A DNA stretch of 64,000 bases from assembly GCF_006715635.1 (NCBI RefSeq), contig NZ_VFNP01000001.1, positions 1,302,001 to 1,366,000 of the forward strand, read 5' to 3'. The position numbers were made by a program, and so were the translations under genes. The notes below the pieces were generated by a model. It was not told the origin of the DNA, did not search any database, and worked only from the letters and a program-made list of their open reading frames with translations. Origin of the DNA: Streptomyces sp. SLBN-118. Lineage in GTDB: Bacteria; Actinomycetota; Actinomycetes; Streptomycetales; Streptomycetaceae. Shown piece by piece: positions 49,930-59,458 of the stretch; position 1 is the stretch's first letter; each line of letters opens with the position of its first letter.

Positions 49930-50119
49930 CCCTGCATGGGAAAAGTGGACAGGCAAGACCATCACCTTGCCCGACGGTATCCGCGCAACCGTCCGGATGG
50001 CCCGTCGTGGACGTACGGCGGACACGCTCTGGGTTGTCGATACCCGCGGAACCATGCACCAGGTCAGCTCACGCCGACTCTGCCCGGCACACCACCACGA
50101 TCGCGGACCCGTCCGCTGA
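49910..50119 (+). CDS. Small hypothetical protein
   Basis: A 69-residue protein (MVLTCTDPAWEKWTGKTI, ATVRMARRGRTADTLWVVDT). ATG 49910 follows AGGAG and overlaps the end of the resolvase-like gene by 20 bases, so translation is probably coupled. Its end abuts an IS3 remnant. No family recognised. Confidence 0.55.
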   Translation: MVLTCTDPAWEKWTGKTITLPDGIRATVRMARRGRTADTLWVVDTRGTMHQVSSRRLCPAHHHDRGPVR

Positions 50120-50516
50120 GCGGGCCCCCGGATCCGGTGGACCGCGACTTCGTCGCTGCGGCGCCGAACCGGTGCTGGATGGCAGACTTCACACGCCTCG
50201 CGATCTGGGCCGGCACCGGCTACCTCGCCTTCGTCATCGACACCTTCTCCCGCCGCACCTTGGGCTGGTCCGCAGCCACAACCAATCCCACCGAACTCGT
50301 CCTGGCCGCAGTGGAAGATGAGTCTGTGGCAGCGCGATCGGGAACGCAGAAGACAGCAGCCCGGAACAGCCCATCCATCACAGCGACGCGGGCAGCCGGT
50401 ACACCTCGTTCAAGCTCGCCACCCACCTGGACGGCGAGGGCATCGTGGCGCCCATCGGCTCGGTCGGCGACGCCCACGACAACGCCTTGATGGAGTCCAC
50501 AATCGGCCTGTTTACG
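50117..50516 (+). pseudogene. IS3-family transposase (OrfB, rve domain) remnant
   Basis: Pieces of an IS3-type integrase core lie in two frames. First DRDFVAAAPNRCWMADFTRL, TGYLAFVIDTFSRRTLGW; then, after a frame change near 50340, HHSDAGSRYTSFKLATHL and SVGDAHDNALMEST. The first Asp and the second (HSDAG) of the DDE triad remain, but the gene is truncated on both sides and frameshifted. It lies between the two 260-bp repeats. Confidence 0.75.
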
Positions 50517-50856
50517 TCGGGCGCCACCACCGTAGGGCTCACAGACGGGCACTCGCCCGCCGTGCCGGGGGGACAAGCACAGCGGGCGAGCGGAGGAGGG
50601 GCCGCTCCACGGGACAAGCCTGCCGGGCCGTTCGCTCGAGGCATCACGGAATCTCCGTGAGAAACCGGGCAGGAGGGGCACCGGGACGGTGTTCGCGGCC
50701 ACGACCGGGTCGCGCACCGCATCGATCCGTACTGATGCCTAACGCCCGAACCGACCTGGCCTCCAGGAACGCGGCTGCGCGGAATGCGTCCCAGGGAACG
50801 GCATGCAGACCCGGGCCCGGCAAGCGGCATCACGCTCACGCCGCAGCGTCGGCGAA
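50517..50856. other. Non-coding remnant between IS3 fragment and repeat copy 2
   Basis: I see no gene in these 340 bases. A short inverted repeat GGCATCACGGAATCTCCGTGA near 50641 is the only structure noticed. It is likely debris of rearrangement. Confidence 0.4.
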
Positions 50857-51116
50857 GGGCCCTCCTTGGCAACGGCGAAAACATAGGTACCGGCATACGC
50901 AGTTTCCCGGTCGCCTTCCCCGAGACCCAAGCGTCCCATTTGAGTACTACAACTTTCGAACGTGATCGAAGGTACCCAAATGTGTTCCCACACCAGCCCA
51001 TGCCCCTCCTGGGACGCACCAGACCACGACGCAGCCCGCGTGGTGGCCTTCCACCCCGACCAGGGATGGTTCCTGCTCTGCAACGGTGTGGTGCTCTTCG
51101 ACGACACCCGTGAAGT
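50857..51116 (+). repeat. 260-bp exact direct repeat, copy 2
   Basis: Identical to 49080-49339. Similarity ends abruptly at codon 46 of the DUF5999 gene (REV), where copy 2 changes to unrelated sequence. Confidence 0.9.
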
Positions 51117-51546
51117 GTCCCGAACCGGCACGCCCCTGGTAGGCCGGCTGACAACTCGACATGTGTCATCCCTGGCCCATTCGGGGCCCAGCCGCCGCCT
51201 CGCTGTGGCCCGAACCGGGTCACGCCACTGCCAGCCGCCTCAACCCCGGGGCAAGCTCGCACCCTCGCACCCGCTCACCTGCCGCTGCCTTGCACTTCCC
51301 GCTGCTATGGGCTTGCACCCCGCGACTGCCTCGTCCGAGTACGCTCACGACCGAGAGGATCCCCGTCATGCGAACCACAAGACCCCGCCCTCGACCGCCC
51401 GCCGCCTATCTGCGCTACTACCCCCAGAACCCATCAGCGGCCAACCGGGACCGTATCGCGCTGCGCAGCTTCGCCGCTCGCCTGGGGCTGCCCACCCCGG
51501 TCCTCTATCTCGACAACGGCTGCCCCGCCACAGGATTGCGGCCTGA
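50980..51546 (+). pseudogene. DUF5999 gene, truncated copy fused to unrelated sequence
   Basis: The first 46 residues equal the DUF5999 protein at 49203. Then the frame runs on for about 140 residues of low-complexity, shadow-like sequence (SRTGTPLVGRLTTRH onward) that overlaps the real gene at 51368. The native C-terminus (LPNRSIIPPQRV) is lost. Best read as a 3-prime-replaced pseudogene. Confidence 0.65.
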
Positions 51547-51772
51547 GCTGGAAAGGCTCATCACCGCGGTGATGAAGGGCAACCATCGCCTGCTCGTGGT
51601 GCCCGGGCTGTGGGTGTTCTCGCCCGAGGACGACCAAGCCCGCCTCACAGTCCGCATGCTCTCCGCAGCCGGGTGCTTGCGGATCTTCGAGCTCCCCGAC
51701 CGTGCCCGGAGGCCCGTGGTTCCTGGCCCCGCAAGCCTTCGCATCCCGTGCCAGAAGAGACCCGGCCTCTGA
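51368..51772 (+). CDS. Resolvase-like small protein, copy 2
   Basis: A 134-residue paralogue of 49546-49929, sharing AYLRYYPQNPS, RLGLPTPVLYLDNGCPAT, HRLLVVPGLWVFSPEDDQAR and the ELPDRARRP ending. Identity is moderate, so the duplication is older than the exact 260-bp repeat or the two came from different sources. ATG 51368 has AGAGGATCC upstream. Function unknown. Confidence 0.65.
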   Translation: MRTTRPRPRPPAAYLRYYPQNPSAANRDRIALRSFAARLGLPTPVLYLDNGCPATGLRPELERLITAVMKGNHRLLVVPGLWVFSPEDDQARLTVRMLSAAGCLRIFELPDRARRPVVPGPASLRIPCQKRPGL

Positions 51773-51886
51773 ACGCGCGAGAGGAGCGACCGGTCTGCTG
51801 GAGGCGATCGTTATCTTGGGTTGTCAAATGAACTTGCAGGTCAGTGGGGGCAGAGGCGTGCAGGCAAGTAAGTCACGTTCTACGGC

Positions 51887-52393
51887 CTAATTGATGGTCT
51901 GATTGGGTGGGAAGGGGCGGCGACGGCGACGGACGGTGGCTTCCGTGGCGTGTGGGGCGGTGACGGTGCAGTCCTTCGGGATGGCGCGGATGGCGATGGC
52001 GACCCCGCTGGTGATCTGACAGCGGCGGCCGATGGCAACACCTGGACCGATGCTGATGTTGTTGCCGGTCTGAGTTTCGTCGCCGATGACCGCCCCGAAC
52101 TGGGGCGTTCCGCAGCGGTAGAGGCCGAGGCCCGTGCGGATGATGACCTCGCGGTCGGGCTTGCGCATGTCGGTGGTCATGTTGATGGCGGCCACGGTGA
52201 CCTTGGCCGAGAGGTGGGCTCGGGTGCCGATGATCGTCCGGTTCACGCCGATTCGGTGCCCTTGGACGGCGTCCTCTCCCATGAATGCTGCGGTTACTTC
52301 GCAGTTGAAGCCGACTTGGGCGCCGGCGCACAGGACGCTGCCCTTGCGGACGGTGGTGAACTCGTGGACCTTGACGTCCGGGCCGATGATCAC
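51887..52393 (-). CDS. Left-handed beta-helix acyltransferase-like protein, probably 5-prime truncated
   Basis: A hexapeptide-repeat protein (AVIGDETQTGNNISIGPGVAIGR; GVAIAIRAIPKDCTV). In the same frame the similarity continues upstream to about 52520 (RIHPSAYIHPTAIIGDDVI), but a stop lies just before that and no good start codon is present; GTG 52393 is only an internal candidate. Relatives are sugar O- or N-acyltransferases or the C-terminal halves of nucleotidyltransferases. It lies between rearranged mobile DNA, so I treat it as a gene remnant. Confidence 0.6.
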   Translation of the reverse strand: MIIGPDVKVHEFTTVRKGSVLCAGAQVGFNCEVTAAFMGEDAVQGHRIGVNRTIIGTRAHLSAKVTVAAINMTTDMRKPDREVIIRTGLGLYRCGTPQFGAVIGDETQTGNNISIGPGVAIGRRCQITSGVAIAIRAIPKDCTVTAPHATEATVRRRRRPFPPNQTIN

Positions 52394-52575
52394 GTCGTCT
52401 CCGATGATCGCCGTGGGGTGGATGTATGCGCTCGGGTGGATGCGCTGGTCTTCGCTGAGCAGAGTCAGAGCCTCGCGCTGGAGGCCCCGCCACTTGGTCA
52501 GAAGCCGTATCGCAACCGAACGTGATCGTTTGATTTCTGCTGGTCAGGCATGGTGTCGCTCGGACTGAGGCAGGG

Positions 52576-53172
52576 ATGCGGCGTCGTGTGTCCGCTTTCA
52601 TGGCCGAGAGGTGCGCGGTGGCGTCGGTGCTGGGAATGCTGGAGGAGCGGGAGGCGACTGCCCGTGTGCGGGTGGAAGGGCTGCGGGACGAAGTCGCCCG
52701 GCTGGCTGGGATGTTGGAGGCCGCCGAGATCGAGCTGGACCGGCGGGTGATCGCGCGGGAGGAACTGGTCGAGGCCCTGGCTGTCTCCGCGGCCGAGTCA
52801 ACTGCCGTGACCGAGGTCGAGGCTGAGCAGGAAACCGCCCCCTCGCCCGTGCCGGGCTCGACGGTGCCGTCCTGGCGGGACGGGTTGCCGGTGACGGTGC
52901 TGGCGCCGGATTACCAGCGGCTTCTGGGGGTGCTGGAGGAGGGGCGGTCAGCGGCGAGTTTCTGCCGGCAGGTTGACCGGGTCGCCGGTGTAGCCGCCGT
53001 CGGCCCAGACGAGGGTGATGTCGCGGTGCATGCGGCGCACCCGGTCAGCAGGCCCGCGGCGGCGTCCCGATCGCCGATGTTCGCAGCGGTGACCGCCACG
53101 ATCAGGAGCAGGCCGAGGCAGTCGGTCACGATGTGCCGCTTTCGCCCGGGCACCTTCTTCCCGCCGTCGTAG
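52576..53172 (+). pseudogene. Coiled-coil hypothetical protein interrupted by an IS5 remnant
   Basis: Residues 1-125 are a Glu/Arg-rich coiled coil (LGMLEEREATARVRVEGLRD, RRVIAREELVEALAV) with PVPGSTVPSWRDGLPVTVLA, a small Streptomyces family usually found next to insertion sequences. From about 52950 the frame enters DNA antisense to an IS5 transposase and is no longer genuine. ATG 52576 follows GAGGCAGGG. Confidence 0.6.
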
Positions 53173-53523
53173 CCGCGTGAGGCGGCCGGCACCGTCGCAG
53201 CGGCCCGCACCGACTGCGCGTCGATGACCCCGGCCGTGGGCTCGGCCTCACGGCCCTCGCACTCCCTCACCCGTCCACGCAGCCGGTCGTGGAACTCGGT
53301 GATCAGCCCGTGCTCGCGCCAGCGGCGGAAGAAGCCGTAGACCCGGCCCCAGTCGGGGAAGTCCGCGGGCATCGCCCGCCACGAGATCCCGCCCGCGACC
53401 AGGTAACGGATCGCGTCCAGCATCTGGCGGTTGGCAGTAGCCCTCGGGCTGTCCGCCCCGCCCCTGGAGCCAGGCCGGCACCGGCAGCAACGGCCGGATG
53501 GCCGCCCACTCCGCGTCCGTCAT
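52945..53523 (-). mobile_element. IS5-family transposase remnant, frameshifted and truncated
   Basis: Minus-strand pieces of an IS5-type transposase: [18 protein letters not shown] from 53523, then after one extra base near 53430 MLDAIRYLVAGGISWRAMP, VIDAQSVRAAATVPAASRGY, GKKVPGRKRHIVTD, then after one missing base near 53040 DITLVWADGGYTGD. About 190 codons remain; the C-terminal 70-80 are gone. Its start meets the cut end of the IS630 transposase, which shows insertion into that element. Confidence 0.78.
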
Positions 53524-54383
53524 GTGCCCGGCATCATCGGCAGTACCGGCTGGGACCGGTCCAGCGCCTGGATCTGGCTCTTCTCGTCCACGCAGAGCAC
53601 GACCGCCTTCTCGGGCGGGTGGTGGTACAGGCCGACAACGTCGACGACCTTGGCGACGAACTGCGGATCGGTGGACAGCTTGAAGGAGTCCTGCAGGTGG
53701 GGCTTGAGGTCGAACCGCTTCCAGATTCGCCCGATCGTCGACTTCGACAGGCCAGTGCGCTGGGCCATCGAGGCCCGTGACCAGTGCGTGTCCTGGCCCG
53801 GGACCGACTCCAGGGTGGCCACGACGACCTCCTCGACCTGGTCGAGGAGGATCGAAGGCGGCCGGCCCGAGCGCGGCTCGTCCTGCAGGCCATCGAGGCG
53901 TTTGGCGATGAACCGGGCCCGCCAGCGGCCCACGGTCGACCTGTCGATGCCGAGGTCGGCCGCGGCCTGCTGGTTCGTCCCGCCCTCCGCGCAGCGCAGC
54001 ACGATCTTGGCCCGTAACGCGAGGAACTGGGCGGTCTTGGCCTGCCGAGCCCACTGCTGCAACTGTCCGCGCTCAGCATCGTCGAGGATGAGGTCGGCCT
54101 TCGGCCGACCAATCCAGCCGGCGCCCTCAAGCCCAGCCATCCGCTCTGCAGCGAATGCCCGACGCCACTTGCCGACCGTCTTGGCCTGGACACCGACGAG
54201 CCGTGCGACACCCGCGTTTGACATGCCGTCAGCACACGCCAGGATGATGCGGGCCTTCTCGGCCGAGCGCCGGTGCGGCATTTTCGTCCGGCGCACCAAC
54301 TCGGCGCGCTCGGCCTCGGACAACGCGATCACCACAGCGGAAGGACCCGAATGCGACATGACGACAGGGTACTTACTAACCAT
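53520..54383 (-). mobile_element. IS630-family transposase, 3-prime truncated by IS5
   Basis: A 287-residue N-terminal part of an IS630 transposase. It has two helix-turn-helix units ([40 protein letters not shown]) and the first DDE Asp in [16 protein letters not shown]. The frame ends at PMMPGT, exactly where the IS5 ATG begins, so the last 80 or so residues with the other catalytic acids are missing. A stretch at 54388-54410 (ATTTCTGGCGCATCACACTA) may be its terminal inverted repeat. Confidence 0.85.
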
Positions 54384-54580
54384 CAGGATTTCTGGCGCAT
54401 CACACTAGGTACTGAAACAGGTAATTACCCAGTGTTCTCCAGGGCCGGCGCGTGGCCACGATGGGCAGGCAGGACAAAAGCTCTACTGTCGCTGTCGCGC
54501 GACCGGCACCCGGCTGGCGCGACGTCACGCTGTCAGTGGCGTGACGAGAACCGTTTCAACCCGCTTTGACCTATTTATCG

Positions 54581-55822
54581 TCAACATGTTACGGCCTGAA
54601 ATGTCTGGACGCTCCCCAGAGGGTGCGTCCCAGGGCGATTGCAAAGTCCTTTGATCGCGCATCGGCGCAGGCCAGTTGAGGCCGAGGAGGGCCAGTGGCC
54701 GCTCGTAGGGGCGGAGGGCCGTCGCGCGGAGTCCGGCGGCGATGTTGGTGGGCCGGCGGTGCGGAGCTGGTTGATGGCGAAGCTGCGCAGGGTGGCCATG
54801 TCCTCCGAGCTGTGCCCGGTGCGGATCTTGGAGGCGTCTTCGTGGAAGGTGGTGTCGCGGACGAAGTGGAGTCTGTTTTCGATCACCCAGTGTGCTCTCA
54901 AGATCGTTGCGATCCTTTCGCGGGACGCTTGTCGGCTGGTGAGGTCGGTGATCATGTAGGCGGTCTCGCGGCTCTGCTTGCCGGTCTTGGTGTCGGTGCG
55001 GTGGCGGACGGCCTTGGCGACCTGGGCGGCGTGGGGGAAGTCGACGCCGAGGTCGGTGACGGTCAGGGCCTGCACGACCCGGGTCTCCTTACGTCCATGG
55101 CCCGTAGTGCGGTCGTAGAACTTCGCCGTCGCCTCCTGCCAGAGCAGGGTCCGCATCTGCTCGTAGAGGTTCTTCTGGTTCCGCTTCACGGTGAAGGCGT
55201 AGTGCGCCCTCTTGACGTCGACGAGGAAGCGGGCGTGCTCGCGCTGGGTGTGCAGTGCGTCGCCGGTCACGGTGACTCCTCGCAGGTCATAGGGGTCCAG
55301 GAGGGCGGCGAAGCAGGTGATTTCGTTGGTCTTTTCCGGAACCCTGAGCTGGGTGACGGTCATGCCGGTGCCCGTCATCGCGGCCAGCAGGTGGGCGGCC
55401 GGGGTGGCGCCCAGGCGCGAGCCGCGGGCGCTCTTGCCGTCCAGGGCGAGGGTGTCACATCCGGCCGGGTCGTGGCCGAGGAGGTCGGCCAGGCCGCCGG
55501 GGCAGGTGTCCTTGACGACCCGGCGGATCGTCGCACCGCTGGGCGGGATACGCACGGCCAGGGCGGTCACGGTACGGGCACCGAGCCGGGCCAGGACATC
55601 CTGCGGGGCCTCGGCCGCCCACTCGCTGATCACTACGTATCTCGTCGCACCGGTCACCACGGCGGAGCAGGCGATCAGCAGCACTGCCACGAAGGGGTGA
55701 CGCTTCCCGCGCCGGCACCGCGGATCGGCCAGCGTCGCCAGCCGCTCGGCCAGCGGACCCGTCGCACAGTGCTGACGGCTGGGCGACTTGACCAGACAGA
55801 CAGTGGCAGACCGACGGCACAT
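54581..55822 (-). mobile_element. ISAs1-family transposase with C-terminal frameshift
   Basis: A 413-residue ISAs1 (H-repeat-type) transposase. It has LADPRCRRGKRHPFVAVLLI, TLALDGKSARGSR, GVTVTGDALHTQ and WVIENRLHFVRDTTFHED. After LRTAG the frame is wrong: one missing base near 54751 would restore NIAAGLRATALRPYERPLAL, the normal end. The catalytic core lies before the break, so activity is not excluded. Inverted repeats lie upstream at 55823-55878. Confidence 0.85.
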
Positions 55823-55878
55823 CGAAGCTCCGTTGCGGGACGGCGACTTGGCAAGGTCACCTCCACAACGGAGCTTCG
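55823..55878. repeat. Inverted repeat upstream of the ISAs1 transposase
   Basis: CGAAGCTCCGTTG at 55823-55835 and CAACGGAGCTTCG at 55866-55878 are perfect complements across 30 bases. This may be part of the element end, a transposase-binding site, or a stem in the transposase leader. Confidence 0.55.
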
Positions 55879-56141
55879 TTGCGTCCGATCGCGCACCCGA
55901 CCAGCATCGTCATACCGCCGTGACCTGCACATCCGAGAGATCACCACAATTTTGCAATCGCCGTGGCGGTCATGCCCCCAGTATCGGTGCGCCCACTGAC
56001 AACGGGGGCCGGTCGCACTTTGGAGTTCCTTGAGAGTCGAGCCGGTCCCATGTCCACACGCGAGTGGCGCCCCTGACCCTGTTGCCCAGGACCTGGGGGA
56101 CCAACCGACCGAACGAACCGGACTGTCAAGGAGTTTTGAGC

Positions 56142-58559
56142 GTGGAGACATTGGCACGGTGGTGCTATCGGCACCGGCTGTTGGTCCTGTTGCTGTGGGT
56201 GGGGGCGCTGTTCGGCCTGGGTTTCTCGGCGTCGACGGCGGGCACGGACTACGCGAACGTCTTCTCCCTTCCCGGCACGGACTCCAAGCGGGCGTACGAC
56301 CTGATGGAGAAGGCGTTCCCGGACAGCTCGGGCGACACCGACACGGTGGTGTGGAAGGTCGGCTCGGGCTCGGTGAAGGACCAGGACGTACGGTCCCGGA
56401 TCCAGTCGGCGCTGGAGAAGATCGCGGGGATGAAGGGCGTCGGCGACGTCACCGACCCCTACTCGGGCCCCCGGGGCGCGGCGCAGATCAGCAGTGACGG
56501 ACGGATCGCGTATGCGCAGATCACGTTCGCGGACCAGGCGAACGCCGTACCCAAGGACCTCGTCCAGGACGTCGTCGACACCGCGCAGGCCGCCGAACGC
56601 GGCGGTCTCCAAGTGGAGCTCGGCGGCCAGGCGATCCAACGGGTGCAGGAGCTGCCGACGGGCCTTGCGGAGATGGTCGGCATCGTGGCCGCCGCCGTCG
56701 TGCTGTTCCTGGCCTTCTGCTCGCTCTTCGCGATGCTGCTGCCGATCGGCGTGGCCGTCTTCGGTGTGGGCACGGGCCTGTTCTCCACCCAGCTGCTCGG
56801 CCACACCACGGACATCCCCGACCTGGCGCCGCTGCTCGCTACCCTGATCGGGCTCGGCGTCGGCATCGACTACGCGCTGTTCATCGTCACCCGGCACCGG
56901 CGCGGCATCCTGCGCGGCGTGGACCCGCAGCAGTCGGCGGTCACCGCCCTCAACACCTCCGGCCGCGCGGTGCTGTTCGCGGGCGGCACTGTGTGCATCG
57001 CGCTCGCCGGAATGCTGGTGACGAACCTGCGCTTCCTGGACGGCGTGGTGATCGGCACCTCCCTCACGGTGGTGCTGAGCGTGCTCGCGGCGACCACGCT
57101 CCTGCCGGCCCTGCTCGGCTTCCTCGGCCCCCGGGTGCTCAGCCGCCGTCAGCGCCGCCGGCTCGCCGCACAGGGCCCCGAGCAGGAGCGGGCGAGCGGA
57201 CTCGCGGCGCGCTGGTCGACGGGCGTACAGAAGCGCCCCCGTACGATCGCCGCGCTCGCCGTGGTCCTCATGGCCGCGCTCGCCCTCCCGGTGCTGTCGC
57301 TACGGCTGGGCGCGACGGACCAGGGCAACGACGACGCGTCGACGACCACGAGGAAGGCGTACGACCTGCTCGCGGAGGGCTTCGGCCCCGGCTTCAACGG
57401 CCCGCTCCAGGTGGTGACGTCCGGCGGCGACACGACAACCCTGGTGAAGGACCTCGAGGCGACGTCTGGGGTGGCCCGGGTGGCACCGCTGCCCCCCGCC
57501 CAGGGCGTCACCGTCATCCAGGTGGTCCCGACGACCTCACCGCAGTCGAAGCAGACGGACGACCTGATCGACGTCCTGCGGGACGAAGTGATCCCGAAAG
57601 CGGGCGTGCAGGCGCACGTGGGCGGTGTGACGGCGGTGTCGAAGGACTTCGCGACGGTCACCGGCGACCGCCTCCCGTACTTCATCGCGACCATCGTCGG
57701 CCTGGGCTTCCTGCTCCTGCTGATCGCCTTCCGCTCCCTGGTGGTGCCGCTGACGGCAGCGGTGATGAACCTGATCGCGGCGGCGGCCTCCTTCGGCGTC
57801 CTCGTCGCGATCTTCCAGTGGGGCTGGGGCCTGGAACTGCTCGGCCTCGGCAAGGAGGGCCCGATCAACGCCTTCCTGCCGGTCATCATGCTGTCCCTGC
57901 TCTTCGGCCTGTCGATGGACTACCAGGTGTTCCTGGTGAGCCGGATGCACGAGGAGTGGGTCCACACGAAGGACAACGCGCGCGCGGTGCGGGTCGGTCT
58001 TGCCGAGACCAGCCGTGTCATCAACTCCGCGGCCCTGATCATGGTCTGTGTGTTCCTGGCGTTCGTGCTCAGCGGCGACTCGGGCGCGGCGACGGCGGGC
58101 GTGGGCCTGGCGGTCGCGGTGGCCCTGGACGCGTTCATCCTGCGTACGGCGCTGGTGCCGGCGGCGATGCATCTGCTGGGCGGCGCGAACTGGTGGCTGC
58201 CGGGGTGGCTGGAGAAGCGGCTGCCGCACCTTGCGGTGGAGCCCAAGGAAGAGGCCGAGGAACCGGCTGAACTGGAGAGCGGCCCCGCCTCGGTGGTCCA
58301 CGGCTACGTCCGCACGGCGGACGGCGACCCCGTCGAGCACGCCGCGGTGACCCTGCTCTCGAAGTCCGGCCGCCAACTGGACCGCGTGACGTCCCTGGCC
58401 GACGGCTCGTACATCGTGTCGGTACCGGCGCCGGGTTCCTATGTGCTGGCGGTGACGGCGGGCTCGTACGGCTCAAGGGCCAGGCATGTGGCGGTGGCGG
58501 AGGGGCCGGTGGTGTACGACGTGGAGCTGGCGGAGGGGGAGGTGGACGCGGTCAATTAG
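56142..58559 (+). CDS. MMPL/RND-family transporter with C-terminal carboxypeptidase-regulatory-like domain
   Basis: An 805-residue membrane transporter with two repeats of one plus five membrane segments and large external loops. Motifs are GLGVGIDYALFIVTRHR and LFGLSMDYQVFLVSRMHEEW, carrying the proton-relay Asp residues of MmpL proteins. The last 85 residues form a beta-sandwich like CarboxypepD_reg (VVHGYVRTADGDPVEHAAV, LADGSYIVSVPAPGSYVLAV). Relatives move lipids or drugs. GTG 56142 follows AAGGAG. It is the first intact gene after the mobile zone. Confidence 0.9.
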   Translation: METLARWCYRHRLLVLLLWVGALFGLGFSASTAGTDYANVFSLPGTDSKRAYDLMEKAFPDSSGDTDTVVWKVGSGSVKDQDVRSRIQSALEKIAGMKGVGDVTDPYSGPRGAAQISSDGRIAYAQITFADQANAVPKDLVQDVVDTAQAAERGGLQVELGGQAIQRVQELPTGLAEMVGIVAAAVVLFLAFCSLFAMLLPIGVAVFGVGTGLFSTQLLGHTTDIPDLAPLLATLIGLGVGIDYALFIVTRHRRGILRGVDPQQSAVTALNTSGRAVLFAGGTVCIALAGMLVTNLRFLDGVVIGTSLTVVLSVLAATTLLPALLGFLGPRVLSRRQRRRLAAQGPEQERASGLAARWSTGVQKRPRTIAALAVVLMAALALPVLSLRLGATDQGNDDASTTTRKAYDLLAEGFGPGFNGPLQVVTSGGDTTTLVKDLEATSGVARVAPLPPAQGVTVIQVVPTTSPQSKQTDDLIDVLRDEVIPKAGVQAHVGGVTAVSKDFATVTGDRLPYFIATIVGLGFLLLLIAFRSLVVPLTAAVMNLIAAAASFGVLVAIFQWGWGLELLGLGKEGPINAFLPVIMLSLLFGLSMDYQVFLVSRMHEEWVHTKDNARAVRVGLAETSRVINSAALIMVCVFLAFVLSGDSGAATAGVGLAVAVALDAFILRTALVPAAMHLLGGANWWLPGWLEKRLPHLAVEPKEEAEEPAELESGPASVVHGYVRTADGDPVEHAAVTLLSKSGRQLDRVTSLADGSYIVSVPAPGSYVLAVTAGSYGSRARHVAVAEGPVVYDVELAEGEVDAVN

Positions 58560-59429
58560 CCTCCGACCGGCCCCCGGCAGTAGCTGGTATCCGGGCGGCC
58601 GGGGCCGGGCGGCGCCCCGTCCGTGTCGGATCCGGTCTCCCACGTGAGGCGGAGCTGCTCTGCGGCATCGGTGGCTTGGCGAAGACCCGCCTGGTAGGCC
58701 GGTTCCCAGGCCGTGCGGTCGTTCAGGTCTGAGCCAAAGGCGCGTATCGATGCCGGATCGGGCTCGATGGTTACCACTGTGTGCACCCCGGCGACCGCCA
58801 GCTCCTGGTGGAGCAACTCGCGGGGGAACAGGTGCGCTTGTGGGTCGATCACGACGAGCGTGCGGGCTCCGGCTGCAAGTCCGGGATTGGTCGCCGACCG
58901 CAGGGAGCCGTCCATGTATCGGCGGCCGTTGATGCTGATCGGTGGTAGATGCCCGGGAAGGCCGTGCCTGCCGCCACGGCCGAGGGCAGCGGTGCGCCAC
59001 TGGCACGGTCGAAGACCTCCTTCTCGCCGGTCTCAGCGTCCAGCACAGTAATGAGCAGCTTCCGGTCCGGCCACTGGTCTGCGCCGGCCGTGGCGCGCAT
59101 CCGGGCAATATGTGCCTGCTCGGGGCCGGTCTCGGCGGCGAGCGCGATCTGGCCCACTCGGCGCCGCGCCTCGGCTGGGTTCGAGGCGGCATTGCCGAGC
59201 ACGGCGAACGCCTCGCCCAGTCGACGCCCGTCCACCTGGGGCGGGGTGCCGTCGGAGTCGGCGGGGCGCACAGGAGTGGCGAGCAGGCTGGGTCCTGACC
59301 GGTGGCCAGCACTGCGCCGATGATCGCGCCGGTCGAGGTGCCGACGATCAGATCGGCTCCGCAACGGGGCTCGCTGATGCCCGCACCAGCTGTTTTCCGG
59401 CGACACATGATCTGCGGCGGCACAGGCAC
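58556..59429 (-). pseudogene. Patatin-like phospholipase, frameshifted and 5-prime truncated
   Basis: A patatin is spread over three minus-strand frames: GADLIVGTSTGAIIGAVLA (nucleophile Ser in GTSTG), then from about 59287 LLATPVRPADSDGTPP to SAVAAGTAFPGIY, then from about 58935 PPISINGRRYMDGSLRSATN (catalytic Asp in DGS). Each change needs one missing base. The N-terminal oxyanion motif (GGGxRG) is not found upstream. The 3-prime end overlaps the MMPL gene by 4 bases. Confidence 0.75.
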
Positions 59430-59458
59430 GCGGAGCGTTAACTCGCGTGACTCACCCC

